DNA of 64,000 bases from Polyangiaceae bacterium (lineage in GTDB: Bacteria; Myxococcota_A; Polyangia; Polyangiales; Polyangiaceae). Of the stretch, positions 1-7,605 are shown piece after piece. The notes beneath the pieces were generated by a model, which saw only the letters and a list, made by a program, of their open reading frames with translations, was not told the origin of the DNA and ran no database searches. How positions within the stretch are numbered: the first letter of the stretch is position 1; each line of letters starts with the position of its first letter. The stretch lies in contig JACKEA010000001.1 of NCBI GenBank assembly GCA_020633235.1, positions 1,364,001 to 1,428,000 of the forward strand, in the 5' to 3' direction. Made by a program: the position numbers and the translations under genes.

Positions 1-788
1 GCCCTGGGTGTCGTCACGCACCAAATCTGCCAGGGCTTCTTGTGCTTGTCGTCGAGTCGCTTCCAGCTCGTCTGGTCGAGTCCGATCACGGGCTCCGAGA
101 GCGCGTCTTGGAACAGCGCGCCGTCCGCTGCCCGGAGCCGCCGCTCGACCACTTCGAGCAAGCCCCACAGCGTCTGCGTCGTCACGTCGACACCATGGCG
201 ACGTAGGATTCGCGACTGCCGCGCCAACGGGATGTGGTCGAGGTACTTGTCGATCGCGACCTTGATCGCGAATGCGAGCGAGTAGCGACTACCCGGAGTC
301 GCGCGCTCCGGTCCCGGCGCGGTTTCGACGCAGCTTCCGCATCGACACACGTACTTCTGCTGCTGGACCTGGACGAGCCGGTAGCTCACCTCGATCACGT
401 CGATCATCTCCGACGCCTCGAACTGCCCGGCCATCGCGCGCAGCTCGCCACCGCAGCTCGGGCAAACGCGATCGGCGTCGTCGAGCTCGAACAGCATCGG
501 CTCGAACGGCAGAGCGGGCTGCGGCTTCGGCCCGAACTTACTGCGTGGCTTGTCCTTCGAGCGATCGCGACTGGGCTGGGCGTTGGGCGGAGGCGCAGCC
601 TCCTGCGCTTTCTTCGTCAGCGTCTCGAGTAGCTCGAGTGTTCGCTGCAGCTCTTTCGGGTCGCCCTTGAGCGTTTCGAGCTCCTTGCACTTCGCGTTGA
701 GCACGCGGAGAAGTTGCTCGATTTGCACTTGCTGCGCGAGCGCGATTCGTCGCAGTTGCTCGACATCGCTCTCGCGCCGCAGGTCCAC
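1..788 (-). CDS. tnpC: IS66 transposase TnpC (partial, runs off left edge)
   Basis: DDE transposase of IS66. The frame starts at a GTG at 788, because a stop codon lies just upstream in frame and no ATG is available; this leaves a short gap after tnpB. About 262 residues are visible. They comprise an N-terminal coiled coil (residues 1-45), a proline/lysine linker, the IS66 zinc-finger domain with paired cysteines (CPSCGG near residue 110 and a CRCG motif near 145), and the start of the catalytic domain, including a GLDQTSWK segment that carries the first catalytic Asp. The C-terminal half lies beyond the window. Confidence 0.85.
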   Translation of the reverse strand, partial: MDLRRESDVEQLRRIALAQQVQIEQLLRVLNAKCKELETLKGDPKELQRTLELLETLTKKAQEAAPPPNAQPSRDRSKDKPRSKFGPKPQPALPFEPMLFELDDADRVCPSCGGELRAMAGQFEASEMIDVIEVSYRLVQVQQQKYVCRCGSCVETAPGPERATPGSRYSLAFAIKVAIDKYLDHIPLARQSRILRRHGVDVTTQTLWGLLEVVERRLRAADGALFQDALSEPVIGLDQTSWKRLDDKHKKPWQIWCVTTPR

Positions 789-800
789 ATCAACGGTAGA

Positions 801-1181
801 TCACGCCGTGCGATCGAGCGCAAGAACTTTCGGCTTCACGATCCCGGGCGACAGCACGCGACGACCGACGAGATCGCAGCCCTCGATGAAGAGCGCCAGC
901 TCGGTCGACGTGAGCTCCACCGTGCGCCCGTCGTCGCTCCACAGCTTCGCGAAGCGACCGCGCTCGAGTCGCTTCTGGAAGATGCACAGCCCGGTGCCGT
1001 CCCACACGAGCACCTTGCAAGCGTGTCGCCGCTTGTTGGCGAACAAGAACAGGTCACCACTCAGCGGGTCGCGCCCGAGCCCGGTCTTCACGAGGCCGTA
1101 CAGCCCGTCGTACCCCTTGCGGAGATCCACTGGCTCCGGGTACGCAAACACGCGCACAGCTCGGCTCGTGCCCAAGATCAT
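801..1181 (-). CDS. tnpB: IS66 Orf2-like accessory protein TnpB
   Basis: A 126-residue protein of the IS66 Orf2 family. The diagnostic segments are the DLRKGYDGL motif near residue 20, the FLFANKRR stretch and the VLVWDGTGLCIFQKRLERG block. Its ATG overlaps the tnpA stop (ATGA), which implies translational coupling, and tnpC begins 13 bases after its stop. The family is needed for transposition of IS66 elements, but its biochemical role is not settled. Confidence 0.9.
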   Translation of the reverse strand: MILGTSRAVRVFAYPEPVDLRKGYDGLYGLVKTGLGRDPLSGDLFLFANKRRHACKVLVWDGTGLCIFQKRLERGRFAKLWSDDGRTVELTSTELALFIEGCDLVGRRVLSPGIVKPKVLALDRTA

Positions 1182-1531
1182 CGGAGCGACCGCAACATCT
1201 CCGCGGCCTCCGCCACGGTCAGCCCGTCGATGCGCCAGCCCGACAGTGACACCAAGGTCGCCGGCTGCGGGGCAGCCGGCTCAGCCACCACGCGAACCGG
1301 AACCATCGCCCGGGACGGACTGGCGCTCTTCGCCGCTGCGAGGCACCAGCGGCGGACCGTGTCGAGCCCGAGCCCGAGCTCGTCAGCAATGGCTGCCCAC
1401 GACGCGCCCTGCGCTCGCCACCGCTGCGCCCAGGCCACCACCTGTTGCTTCATTTCCGGCGGATATCGCTTGCCACGGCCGCGTTCATGCCGCGAAAGCT
1501 CCTTCTTCAGACCCCGTGAATCTCCTGCCAT
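1178..1531 (-). CDS. tnpA: IS66 TnpA (helix-turn-helix)
   Basis: Small IS66 TnpA/OrfA-type DNA-binding protein. The reading frame is open from 1570, but the start at 1531 (MAGDSRGL) fits the family better. A helix-turn-helix covers roughly residues 20-60 (KRYPPEMKQQVVAWAQRW then ASWAAIADELGLGLDTVRRW). The C-terminal part resembles the short region of IS66 OrfA that precedes the overlap with tnpB. The stop overlaps the tnpB start by four bases. Confidence 0.8.
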   Translation of the reverse strand: MAGDSRGLKKELSRHERGRGKRYPPEMKQQVVAWAQRWRAQGASWAAIADELGLGLDTVRRWCLAAAKSASPSRAMVPVRVVAEPAAPQPATLVSLSGWRIDGLTVAEAAEMLRSLR

Positions 1532-1606
1532 CTGGCACCGTCCTTTCGTGGACGACGCGAGCACGACCAACCCCGCCTGTCACGACGGGGTCCGGAGAGC
1601 ACTTAC

Positions 1607-1725
1607 GCTCGTTGGTGTCGGACCGCACACATATCTGCGCGCTGCGGCCGAAGCTGCGCTCCGCAACGGCGCCGTGCTCTTGCCGCACGAACTCGCGTAG
1701 CTCCGCGCGAGCCGCACCCAGCGAT
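1607..1725 (-). other. Module shared with the 28039-28281 gene, interrupted by IS66
   Basis: On the minus strand this stretch encodes ELREFVRQEHGAVAERS followed by a CVRSDTNE segment. It closely matches codons in the small gene at 28039-28281 (ELRDLVRQEHGAVAARG ... RSDTNELRG). The match runs for roughly 110 bases and stops exactly at the IS66 end at 1606. I see no start codon or complete gene here, so it looks like the 5' part of a related gene that was split by IS66 and further disturbed by the neighbouring IS66 element. Confidence 0.55.
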
Positions 1726-1763
1726 CAACCTCAGCCGTCAAGACGGGCCACGGGTAACCGTTC

Positions 1764-1771
1764 ACGGGTGG
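1764..1771 (+). repeat. Left 8-bp target-site duplication of the complete IS66
   Basis: ACGGGTGG directly abuts the left inverted repeat, and the same octamer lies at 4937-4944 just outside the right inverted repeat. An 8-bp duplication is what IS66-family transposition produces. Confidence 0.9.
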
Positions 1772-1797
1772 GTACCCGTTCGGCGAACCGCGTTCTT
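1772..1797 (+). repeat. Left inverted repeat of IS66 element
   Basis: Begins GTACCCGTTC and ends GCGTTCTT. It pairs with the reverse complement of 4911-4936 with two mismatches. Confidence 0.9.
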
Positions 1798-1928
1798 GTG
1801 GGGCGGAGGCCGCGCTGGTGTGATCAGCGGGGGTAGCTGCGCGCTGTGGTGGCGCCGGGGGATCGCAGCCAGGTGAGGGCTACGGAAAGGGCATGGACAC
1901 CTGCGTCCCGCGGGGCGAGGACGTGTGC

Positions 1929-2345
1929 ATGGACGAAGACCTGCTGGTGAAGAAGCTACAGGAGGTGGAGCGCAGCTTCGGAGAGGCGGGCGCGGACGCT
2001 GCGCGCGCGTCGCTGGCGCGCTGGCGAGAGCGAGAAACGGACATCGAGTTTCGGGTTTCGGTGCCGTCTCCGACGGCGCAGCGGGTGCTGCTGGCGTGGT
2101 GCCTGCGTTACGGGCTGACGGCTTACCGGACGCCACGGCAGCGCAAGACGACGATGTGCGTACGCGTCCCGCGGGGTTTCATGCATGAGGTAATGTGGCC
2201 GCGAGTGGAATCGATGGCCGCGCTCATCGAACGAGAGACGACCGACGCGGTAACGCGGGTCATCGAGCGCTGGGGCGGCATGTCGTTAGGGCAGGATGAA
2301 GCCCCCACCGTGCAGGGCGCCTTGTTTGGTGCGGACGGGGAGTGA
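1929..2345 (+). CDS. IS66 passenger protein, unknown function
   Basis: A 138-residue, charged, soluble protein that I do not recognise. The frame is open from 1893, but the ATG at 1929 has a purine-rich GCGAGGA about seven bases upstream and gives a protein starting MDEDLLVKKLQEVERSF. Helix-forming stretches predominate, with no signal peptide or membrane segment, and the C-terminal portion is also largely helical. It lies inside the IS66 inverted repeats and faces tnpC tail to tail, with two bases between the two stop codons, so it travels with the transposon. Its role could be regulatory or host-related; nothing in the sequence decides this. Confidence 0.7.
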   Translation: MDEDLLVKKLQEVERSFGEAGADAARASLARWRERETDIEFRVSVPSPTAQRVLLAWCLRYGLTAYRTPRQRKTTMCVRVPRGFMHEVMWPRVESMAALIERETTDAVTRVIERWGGMSLGQDEAPTVQGALFGADGE

Positions 2346-2347
2346 GC

Positions 2348-4072
2348 TCAACTGGCAGCAGCGAGCGGCTGGGGCAGGTCGCGCGAGATGTCCCAAGGGG
2401 GGAGCAGGATTTTGCGCTGGGATTCGTCGAGCTTCTTGCGGGTGGCTGCCCAGTACTTGGGAGCCAGCTCGAGGACGCGACGTGCTGACCAGTGGGGCGC
2501 GAGTCGCAGGATTTCTTCCAGATACTCTCGGGGATTGAGCTGGTGCAGGTAGCAGGAAGCGATTAGCGAGCGAAAGGTCGTGTACCAGCGCAGACCATTT
2601 TCGTTGGCGAAGAAGGTCCAGTTGTGGCGCCCCAAGCCGAGATTTCTGAGCTGTTGTTCCGCGAGGTTGTTGTGAATGGCGATGCGCGCGTCGGCCAGGA
2701 AGCGCCGGAGCGCGTCCCGTTGGTTTTCGTAGTAGCCGATCGCCGCCGCCAGCGGCCCGCGCGGATCCACTTGGTCTCGGTGAATTTCGACCCACTTGTC
2801 GAGCATGGCGAGGACAGGTGCAGCACGTTTGGCTCGAAGCTCGGTGCGGTCTGCGAGCGGGGCGAGCTTGCACTCATCATCGATCTTGAACAGCCTGGCG
2901 ATCAGGGACAGCGGCCCCATCGCTCTGTCCTTGTCGGTTTCGAGAGCTCGGTAGAAGTAGCGGCGGCAATGAAACCAACAAGCGTGCTCGACGATGGAGC
3001 CGTCGGCGAACAGGGCATCGTAGATGGGAGCCGCGTCGGCGAGGAGGTGGCCGCGAAATCCCTGGAGCAACTTCGCGATGCTCTCGCTGGTGGCATGTTG
3101 TAGAACGTGGCGGAATACGACGTGGTCTCGGTCGGCGAGAAACACGAAGGTATCCCACGACTGGCATTTGTCCGGCGCGCGGATCGGGGCCCCTGTCGCA
3201 TCAGTGGCAATGCAGAAGGCGTTTTGCTTTGCGTCCAGGAACATCGCATCCGTAATTCTGTAGGTCACCTCGTGGGCCTGGCGTAGCCAGCCGCACTGGG
3301 TGGAACGAGGCAGCACGAACCCGTCGCGTGCGCTGATGCGCTCTTGGCGATGAAGCGGCAGGATGTCGTCGTACTTCGAAAGGATCACGTGTGCGATGGC
3401 GCTCGGATCCGCCATCACGTTGGGCCACACACTGCCGGGCAGCGGCGCGACCAGAACGCGGGTCGCCTCGGGCGCAGCCGGGTCCAAACCGGGAGACTGC
3501 AAGCCCCCTTCATCGATGGGGAGGAATTTCAGGCGCCGAATGAGCAGGCGCACATAGCGCGCGGGTTGAAAAGCGATGCGGCTGGAGCACTCCTCCCCGA
3601 CCTTTTTGAAACCTTTGCCCCCGGCGGCGCGGACCTCGTCGGGAATGAGCTCGACTTCTTCGGTGACGAGATTGCACTGCTCGAGGGGGCGCCGGCCGTG
3701 CGCATGGCGCTTCTTCTTGGGCGGTCCCGCGTCGTCTCCGCGCGCGGGTGCCGGAGACGCCGGCTCGGTATCGTTGGCGGGCGGCGTGTCGTCAGCGAGC
3801 ATCGCGACCATTTCATCGAACGCGAGCTGGAGCTGCTCTCGGGGTACGCGTTCTGGATGGTTGGGCCGAGCCGACTCGTATGCTTTCTCGTAGCGGAGCA
3901 GATCTGCTCGCTGCAACTCGGCTTCTTTCAGAGCTTCGGCCAGTTGCTCGTGCAACTCGGCGCACTCCGCTTGCAGCTCAACGACGGTGCGCTCGAGGAC
4001 AGCGATCTTCGCGCGCGCGGTGCGCAGTACACGCTTCGTGGACGCGCAACGATCGCATGCCCGCTTGCTCAC
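2348..4072 (-). CDS. tnpC: IS66 transposase TnpC
   Basis: A full-length 574-residue IS66 DDE transposase. It has an N-terminal coiled coil (about residues 12-75), a basic linker (PPKKKRHAHGRRPLEQC) typical of the zinc-binding domain, and a catalytic core with candidate acidic residues at FCIATDATGAPI (about residue 285) and in the LLADAAPIYDALFADG region (about residue 345). The C-terminal catalytic Glu lies in the conserved IHNNLAEQQLRNLGLGR motif (about residue 480). The C-terminus carries the usual tail (YLEEILRL). It lies 45 bases downstream of tnpB. Confidence 0.95.
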   Translation of the reverse strand: MSKRACDRCASTKRVLRTARAKIAVLERTVVELQAECAELHEQLAEALKEAELQRADLLRYEKAYESARPNHPERVPREQLQLAFDEMVAMLADDTPPANDTEPASPAPARGDDAGPPKKKRHAHGRRPLEQCNLVTEEVELIPDEVRAAGGKGFKKVGEECSSRIAFQPARYVRLLIRRLKFLPIDEGGLQSPGLDPAAPEATRVLVAPLPGSVWPNVMADPSAIAHVILSKYDDILPLHRQERISARDGFVLPRSTQCGWLRQAHEVTYRITDAMFLDAKQNAFCIATDATGAPIRAPDKCQSWDTFVFLADRDHVVFRHVLQHATSESIAKLLQGFRGHLLADAAPIYDALFADGSIVEHACWFHCRRYFYRALETDKDRAMGPLSLIARLFKIDDECKLAPLADRTELRAKRAAPVLAMLDKWVEIHRDQVDPRGPLAAAIGYYENQRDALRRFLADARIAIHNNLAEQQLRNLGLGRHNWTFFANENGLRWYTTFRSLIASCYLHQLNPREYLEEILRLAPHWSARRVLELAPKYWAATRKKLDESQRKILLPPWDISRDLPQPLAAAS

Positions 4073-4117
4073 GACTCTGCGATAAGTACGCGGCGATCTG
4101 GCGCAAGCCCAGGGCGA

Positions 4118-4501
4118 TCATTTTTTGGAAGATCGGCCGACCGATCGAATTCGCGACGATCGTACTGACCGTCTTGCCGCTCGCAGTGTGCGCCGATCGA
4201 TGCCTTCCAACAGCAACTCGAGCTCACGGCTGCTGACCGACACGCGCGTTGCACCGGCGGGGATGGCCAAGGGAATGCGATACATGCCCCGGTCCAATCG
4301 CTTGTAGAAGATGCAGTAGCCCGAGCCGTCGAACCACAGGATCTTCAGGTGCGTCCCGCGGCGGTTATGGAAGACGAATGCCGCTTCACCGCGGGGATCG
4401 CCGCGTAGCTCGGACCGAACGATCCCCGCCAGGCGGTCGAACGACAGGTGCAGATTCACCGGCTTCATCGCGACGTACACCGTCGCCGGCAGCCGCCTCA
4501 T
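4118..4501 (-). CDS. tnpB: IS66 Orf2-like accessory protein TnpB
   Basis: A 127-residue IS66 Orf2 protein. The start at 4501 is chosen because the ATG overlaps the tnpA stop as ATGA; the frame is open much farther upstream, but that part is a shadow of tnpA. Family segments visible are PVNLHLSFDRLAGIV, GEAAFVFHNRRGTHLKIL and WFDGSGYCIFYKRLDRG. The C-terminus is rich in arginine and serine. Confidence 0.92.
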   Translation of the reverse strand: MRRLPATVYVAMKPVNLHLSFDRLAGIVRSELRGDPRGEAAFVFHNRRGTHLKILWFDGSGYCIFYKRLDRGMYRIPLAIPAGATRVSVSSRELELLLEGIDRRTLRAARRSVRSSRIRSVGRSSKK

Positions 4502-4875
4502 CGTCTGCGGTTGCCCGTAACCGATGACAACGCTGCCTTGAGCACGCGGAGGCCCGCGCGGTCGTAGACACGCAGTGCATGTCCGGTGGGCGCTACCAAC
4601 TCCCACACCGGCGTGACCTCCGCTCCTTCTCCCTGCGGGCAGTCGCGCACGGGCGCCACCGAGATCAGCTTCACCCGCGCGTCGCGATTTGACCGCGCCG
4701 CCTTGGACTTCGACTTCGCAGCCTGCGGCTTCGTGCGCAGACGCCAGCACCACCACTTCAGCGTGTCCGGTCGGATGCCGCGCGCGCGCGCAAACGCAGG
4801 CAACGGTTTGCCGCTCGCCTCGAGCTCGCGAATTAGGATTGCCCACTCTGCTGCGTTGCGTCGCCGTCCAGCCAT
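4498..4875 (-). CDS. tnpA: IS66 TnpA
   Basis: A 125-residue TnpA. A helix-turn-helix occupies the N-terminal half (AAEWAILIRELEASGKPLP, then RGIRPDTLKWWCWRL). A basic, alanine-rich linker and a short beta-rich C-terminal part follow. The ATG at 4875 lies 36 bases inside the right inverted repeat. The first 22 codons are recognisable again in the deletion derivative at 7157. Confidence 0.9.
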   Translation of the reverse strand: MAGRRRNAAEWAILIRELEASGKPLPAFARARGIRPDTLKWWCWRLRTKPQAAKSKSKAARSNRDARVKLISVAPVRDCPQGEGAEVTPVWELVAPTGHALRVYDRAGLRVLKAALSSVTGNRRR

Positions 4876-4910
4876 CCATCAGGCGCGTACACGCTCACCC
4901 ACTTGCCGGG

Positions 4911-4936
4911 AAGAACGCGGTCCGCGGAACGGGTAC
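4911..4936 (-). repeat. Right inverted repeat of IS66 element
   Basis: The minus strand begins GTACCCGTTC and matches 1772-1797 at 24 of 26 positions. Confidence 0.9.
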
Positions 4937-4944
4937 ACGGGTGG
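4937..4944 (+). repeat. Right 8-bp target-site duplication
   Basis: ACGGGTGG, identical to 1764-1771 and directly adjacent to the right inverted repeat. Confidence 0.9.
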
Positions 4945-4982
4945 GGTTGAGGGTCTGACGCGGGGCGTGCGATTGCGTCGGC

Positions 4983-5378
4983 ATGAGCAACACCCCGAGC
5001 GCCCAGGATTTGGGCCAGCGTATAGAGCAGATGATTGCGGAGCAGCTTGCGGCGATCCGCGCCAGCGCGCAGGAGGCGGTCGCGCGGGCGTTTACGACAA
5101 CGACGAGCGCGAGCACGCGCGGTGCGGAGAAGCCGGCACGCCGGGTCCGGTCGTCGTCGGGCGTGAAGCGGCCTTCGGATGAAATAGCCGCGCTTGGCGA
5201 GCGTTTCTACCAAGCATTGTGTGAGAAACCGGGGGAGCCGATGACCGTGCTAGCGGCGGATGTGGGCGCATCGGCGCGGGAGCTTCACCGGTCGGTGACG
5301 CTACTCCGTCGCGCTGGCCGCGTGAGGACTGTCGGCAGCCGCCACCTCACACGCTACTTCCCGATAAGGGATTCTTGA
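4983..5378 (+). CDS. Small winged-helix-like protein
   Basis: A 131-residue soluble protein. Residues 1-40 form a helical segment (LGQRIEQMIAEQLAAIRASAQ), residues 40-70 are a low-complexity basic linker, and residues 70-131 look like a winged helix (ERFYQALCEKPGEPMTVLAADV then ASARELHRSVTLLRRAGRVRTVG, ending in an aromatic strand). This layout suggests a DNA-binding regulator, but I cannot name a family. It sits between two IS66 elements, 38 bases outside the complete one, and is not part of either. Confidence 0.65.
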   Translation: MSNTPSAQDLGQRIEQMIAEQLAAIRASAQEAVARAFTTTTSASTRGAEKPARRVRSSSGVKRPSDEIAALGERFYQALCEKPGEPMTVLAADVGASARELHRSVTLLRRAGRVRTVGSRHLTRYFPIRDS

Positions 5379-5387
5379 GCGCGTTGC

Positions 5388-6851
5388 TCACGCGGTCGCA
5401 GCGCGGAACAGGGACGGTACGGCCTTCTTGTCGCGCTGCGCCTCACAGCACGCGGTGAGGAACTCGAGCACGTTCCTGTTCTGTTTGCGGGCGGTGTGGG
5501 CGACGGTCATCAGGTTTTCGGCGAAGACGTTGCCGCGCTCGCTCTGGGTCCCGAACGATCGCTTCCGCCACAGAACGAAGGCACGGATCTCGCGCTCGCC
5601 ATGGTTATTCGTGGGCTCGACGCCCTCGGTCTCGACGAAGGTCCAGAGCGCGGCCTTGTGCGCCAAGATGTCGGCGCACGAGCCCGACAAGCCCGCGACT
5701 TTCGAGCCCGCCGCGCGCTCGATCAGTGCCTCCATCTGCTTGCGGACGGGAAGCATGCGCACCATGAACTTGTCGCGGTCGAGCTTGCCCGCCTTGAATT
5801 CACGCCAGTAGTCGAAGACGAGCCCCGTGTAGTCCAGCAGCTCCTTGCCGAACTTGCCTGTAGGTCCGTCGCGCTCGGAGAACGACACGAATTTGCGGAG
5901 TAGATGTGCCCAGCAAATCTGCCGCCGCTCCATCGCCCAGAACCCGAGCGCCTTCGCGCGGTCGCTGACCAGGATCCCGTGTAGCGCGCCATACAGCGGC
6001 TGGAGCGTCACCTTGGCGCTGTTGGCCACGATCTTGAACACCGTGACCGTTGCCGAGGCGATCACCCATAGCGCCATGGTGGCCCCGGCCTGCGACCAGC
6101 TCGTACCGTCGGTGTGCTTGATGTCGGCGTGCTCGACCAGCTGCCACGCCTCGTCCACAGCCGGCTGGACCGCGTCGCTCACACGCTCCTCGACAGCGCT
6201 CAACGCCCCGAGCGAGACCCGGACGCCGACAATGTCCGAGAGCAAGTCCGCCGCCTTGCGCCGGCTCAAGTGGTAGAAGCCCGTCAGTAGCGCCATCATC
6301 GCCATCACCCGGGGACCGAACGCCGACGTCGGGATCACGTCCCCGTCGAACGCGGCGCGCGTCCGGTAGCCACAACACGGGCAGGTCACCTCGTGCCGGC
6401 GCCACTCCGTTGTGTACGGCTCGATTGGCGGGATTTCGGTCTGCTGATAGCGCTTCGCCGACCGGTCGGGGACTTCCGGTAGCGCGCTCCAGCAATTCTC
6501 GCATTCCGACGGAAACAGGTCGACGAACTTGTTGACCTTGTCCGCAGGCACCAGCTCGCGGTGCGCACCAGCGTGGCCCTTCTGGGCACCGCGCTTGCGC
6601 TCTTTGCGCTTCGCCTTGTCCTTGTTGCGGCGCTTTCGCCGCTCATCGGGTGTATCGGTGGACGGTGGCTTGTGCGAGTTGCTCGAATTCTGCCCGAGTT
6701 TCGCGAGCAACTCTGCAACCTGCTTCTTCAGCAGCGCGACCTGTTGCTCAAGCTGAGCGATGCGCTCGTCCCTGACTCGGACATCGGCATCTCTGTCGCG
6801 AAGCTGGTTTTCCAGCTCCTCGATCCGATCGTCGCGCCAGTCCCGCTCCAC
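5388..6851 (-). CDS. IS66-family transposase, single-ORF (ISBst12-like) type
   Basis: A 487-residue DDE transposase of the IS66 subgroup that lacks tnpA and tnpB. It has an N-terminal coiled coil (residues 8-50), a GQNSSNSHKPPSTD motif (about 53), a lysine/arginine linker, a zinc-finger region (CENCWSALPEV and CPCCGYRT), and a catalytic core with Asp in IKHTDGTSW (about 245), Asp in LVSDRAKALGFW (about 295) and Glu in TNNHGEREIRAFV (about 425). It appears intact. I could not find its terminal inverted repeats by eye. Its end is nine bases from the convergent gene at 4983. Confidence 0.93.
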   Translation of the reverse strand: MERDWRDDRIEELENQLRDRDADVRVRDERIAQLEQQVALLKKQVAELLAKLGQNSSNSHKPPSTDTPDERRKRRNKDKAKRKERKRGAQKGHAGAHRELVPADKVNKFVDLFPSECENCWSALPEVPDRSAKRYQQTEIPPIEPYTTEWRRHEVTCPCCGYRTRAAFDGDVIPTSAFGPRVMAMMALLTGFYHLSRRKAADLLSDIVGVRVSLGALSAVEERVSDAVQPAVDEAWQLVEHADIKHTDGTSWSQAGATMALWVIASATVTVFKIVANSAKVTLQPLYGALHGILVSDRAKALGFWAMERRQICWAHLLRKFVSFSERDGPTGKFGKELLDYTGLVFDYWREFKAGKLDRDKFMVRMLPVRKQMEALIERAAGSKVAGLSGSCADILAHKAALWTFVETEGVEPTNNHGEREIRAFVLWRKRSFGTQSERGNVFAENLMTVAHTARKQNRNVLEFLTACCEAQRDKKAVPSLFRAATA

Positions 6852-6983
6852 GGGAAACGCAATGCCTGAAGCTGGGGCTCATGGAAAGCGAGAACTCGGG
6901 AATGGAGCGATATCGATCACTTACGCGTGCTCCGATTCGACGAGACCACCCCCGTGAACGGTTGCGGCCACGGCGAGGACGTA

Positions 6984-7097
6984 CACGAGGACTCGTGACG
7001 CGCAGCGTGGTGATAGAGCGGGAGAAGGGATTCGAACCCTCGACGTCCACCTTGGCATAAGGGCAAAAAGCCGTTTCCCGCTGTTACGCGAAGACAT
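6984..7097 (+). repeat. Direct repeat A (attachment-site-like, carries tRNA-Gly 3' half)
   Basis: A 114-bp sequence repeated in the same orientation at 27442-27555 with two mismatches (7058 and 7093). It begins with a hairpin of CACGAG/CTCGTG that would act as a terminator for the minus-strand tRNA-like sequence, and it includes that sequence (7017-7081). Duplicated tRNA 3' ends are the usual mark of integrative elements. Confidence 0.85.
7017..7081 (-). tRNA. Degenerate tRNA-Gly(GCC)-like sequence, D arm missing
   Basis: On the minus strand the acceptor strands GCGGGAA and CTCCCGC pair (six of seven), a normal T arm with a TTCGAAT loop is present, and TGCCAAGG matches the anticodon region of tRNA-Gly(GCC). 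Only about 65 bases lie between the acceptor ends, and the D arm is replaced by a short C/G/T stretch. I therefore regard it as a remnant or att copy, not a working tRNA. The second copy is at 27475-27539. Confidence 0.5.
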
Positions 7098-7103
7098 TCG
7101 GCG

Positions 7104-7237
7104 GACACGGACCGCGTTCTTCAGGTCGACGGGGGAAGCTGGTAGGCGCGTGATGGATGGCAAGACGACGACGCAGCGCGAGTGAGTGGGCAGAGCTGAT
7201 CCGGGAGCTGAAGCGAAGCGGTCCGCCGAACGGGTAC
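7104..7237 (+). mobile_element. MITE-like deletion derivative of the IS66 element
   Basis: A partial inverted repeat ending in GGACCGCGTTCTT (about 7108-7121) is followed by a leader and the first 22 codons of a tnpA (from 7157, MARRRRSASEWAELIRELK). The frame then runs straight into the opposite inverted repeat (7219-7237, ending CGAACGGGTAC). The remaining 3 kb of the element is missing. It abuts direct repeat A. Confidence 0.75.
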
Positions 7238-7605
7238 GCGCCCGCGGCTCGAGCCGCGGGCAAGATACCCCGACTGCGCTCCCTGCGCAGCTCCGCTGGC
7301 GCCCACTCGGGGACGCCGTGGCGGACAGCTTCGACTGGTCCTCTGCCATCCCCCGGGTCTCCCTCATCTCCCCGTCATCTCGCTGCGCAACGTCGCTTGA
7401 ACGCGACTCGCTCGGGTCCACTTCGCAGCCAGGCGCTCGTGCGCCCGCCGTCCTTCGTACTGCCGATCTGTGCAGCTCTGACTCGCTTGGATCCGCATCG
7501 AAAATCGTCCAATTCTGCCGTGATCATCTCCTTGAACCCCTTCACCCAAGATCGCGAATTGTCGGGAACACCCGGAGAGCCAGCAGAAAGCCCAAGCACC
7601 TTGAG
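7238..7605. other. Gene-free stretch
   Basis: Between the IS66 derivative and the end of the toxin operon I see only short overlapping frames on both strands, with no recognisable domain or ribosome binding site. Nothing is called here. Confidence 0.5.

Larger units (their letters stand above)
1..1606 (-). mobile_element. IS66-family element (tnpA-tnpB-tnpC), cut by left window edge
   Basis: Three consecutive minus-strand genes in the canonical IS66 order tnpA, tnpB, tnpC. The outer end on the tnpA side is placed at 1606, where the minus strand reads GTAAGTGCTC, because IS66 ends usually begin with GTAA. The sequence just beyond (1607 onward) resembles a second copy at about 28120-28230, and that similarity stops at this point, which supports the boundary. 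The other end lies outside the window, so the inverted repeat partner and target duplication cannot be checked. Confidence 0.75.
1772..4936 (-). mobile_element. Complete IS66-family element with an accessory gene
   Basis: A 3165-bp element bounded by inverted repeats at 1772-1797 and 4911-4936 (24 of 26 bases match) and flanked by the same octamer on both sides. It carries tnpA, tnpB and tnpC on the minus strand and one oppositely oriented passenger gene (1929-2345). All three transposition genes appear intact, so the element may still be active. A deletion derivative of a related element lies at 7104-7237. Confidence 0.92.

Noticed and set aside
4501..4879. N-terminal extension of IS66 TnpB
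   Set aside because: It overlaps tnpA entirely and has no family similarity; the coupled ATG at 4501 is the better start.
7017..7081. Functional tRNA-Gly gene
   Set aside because: The D arm is missing and the length is about 65 bases, so I treat it as a remnant or att copy.
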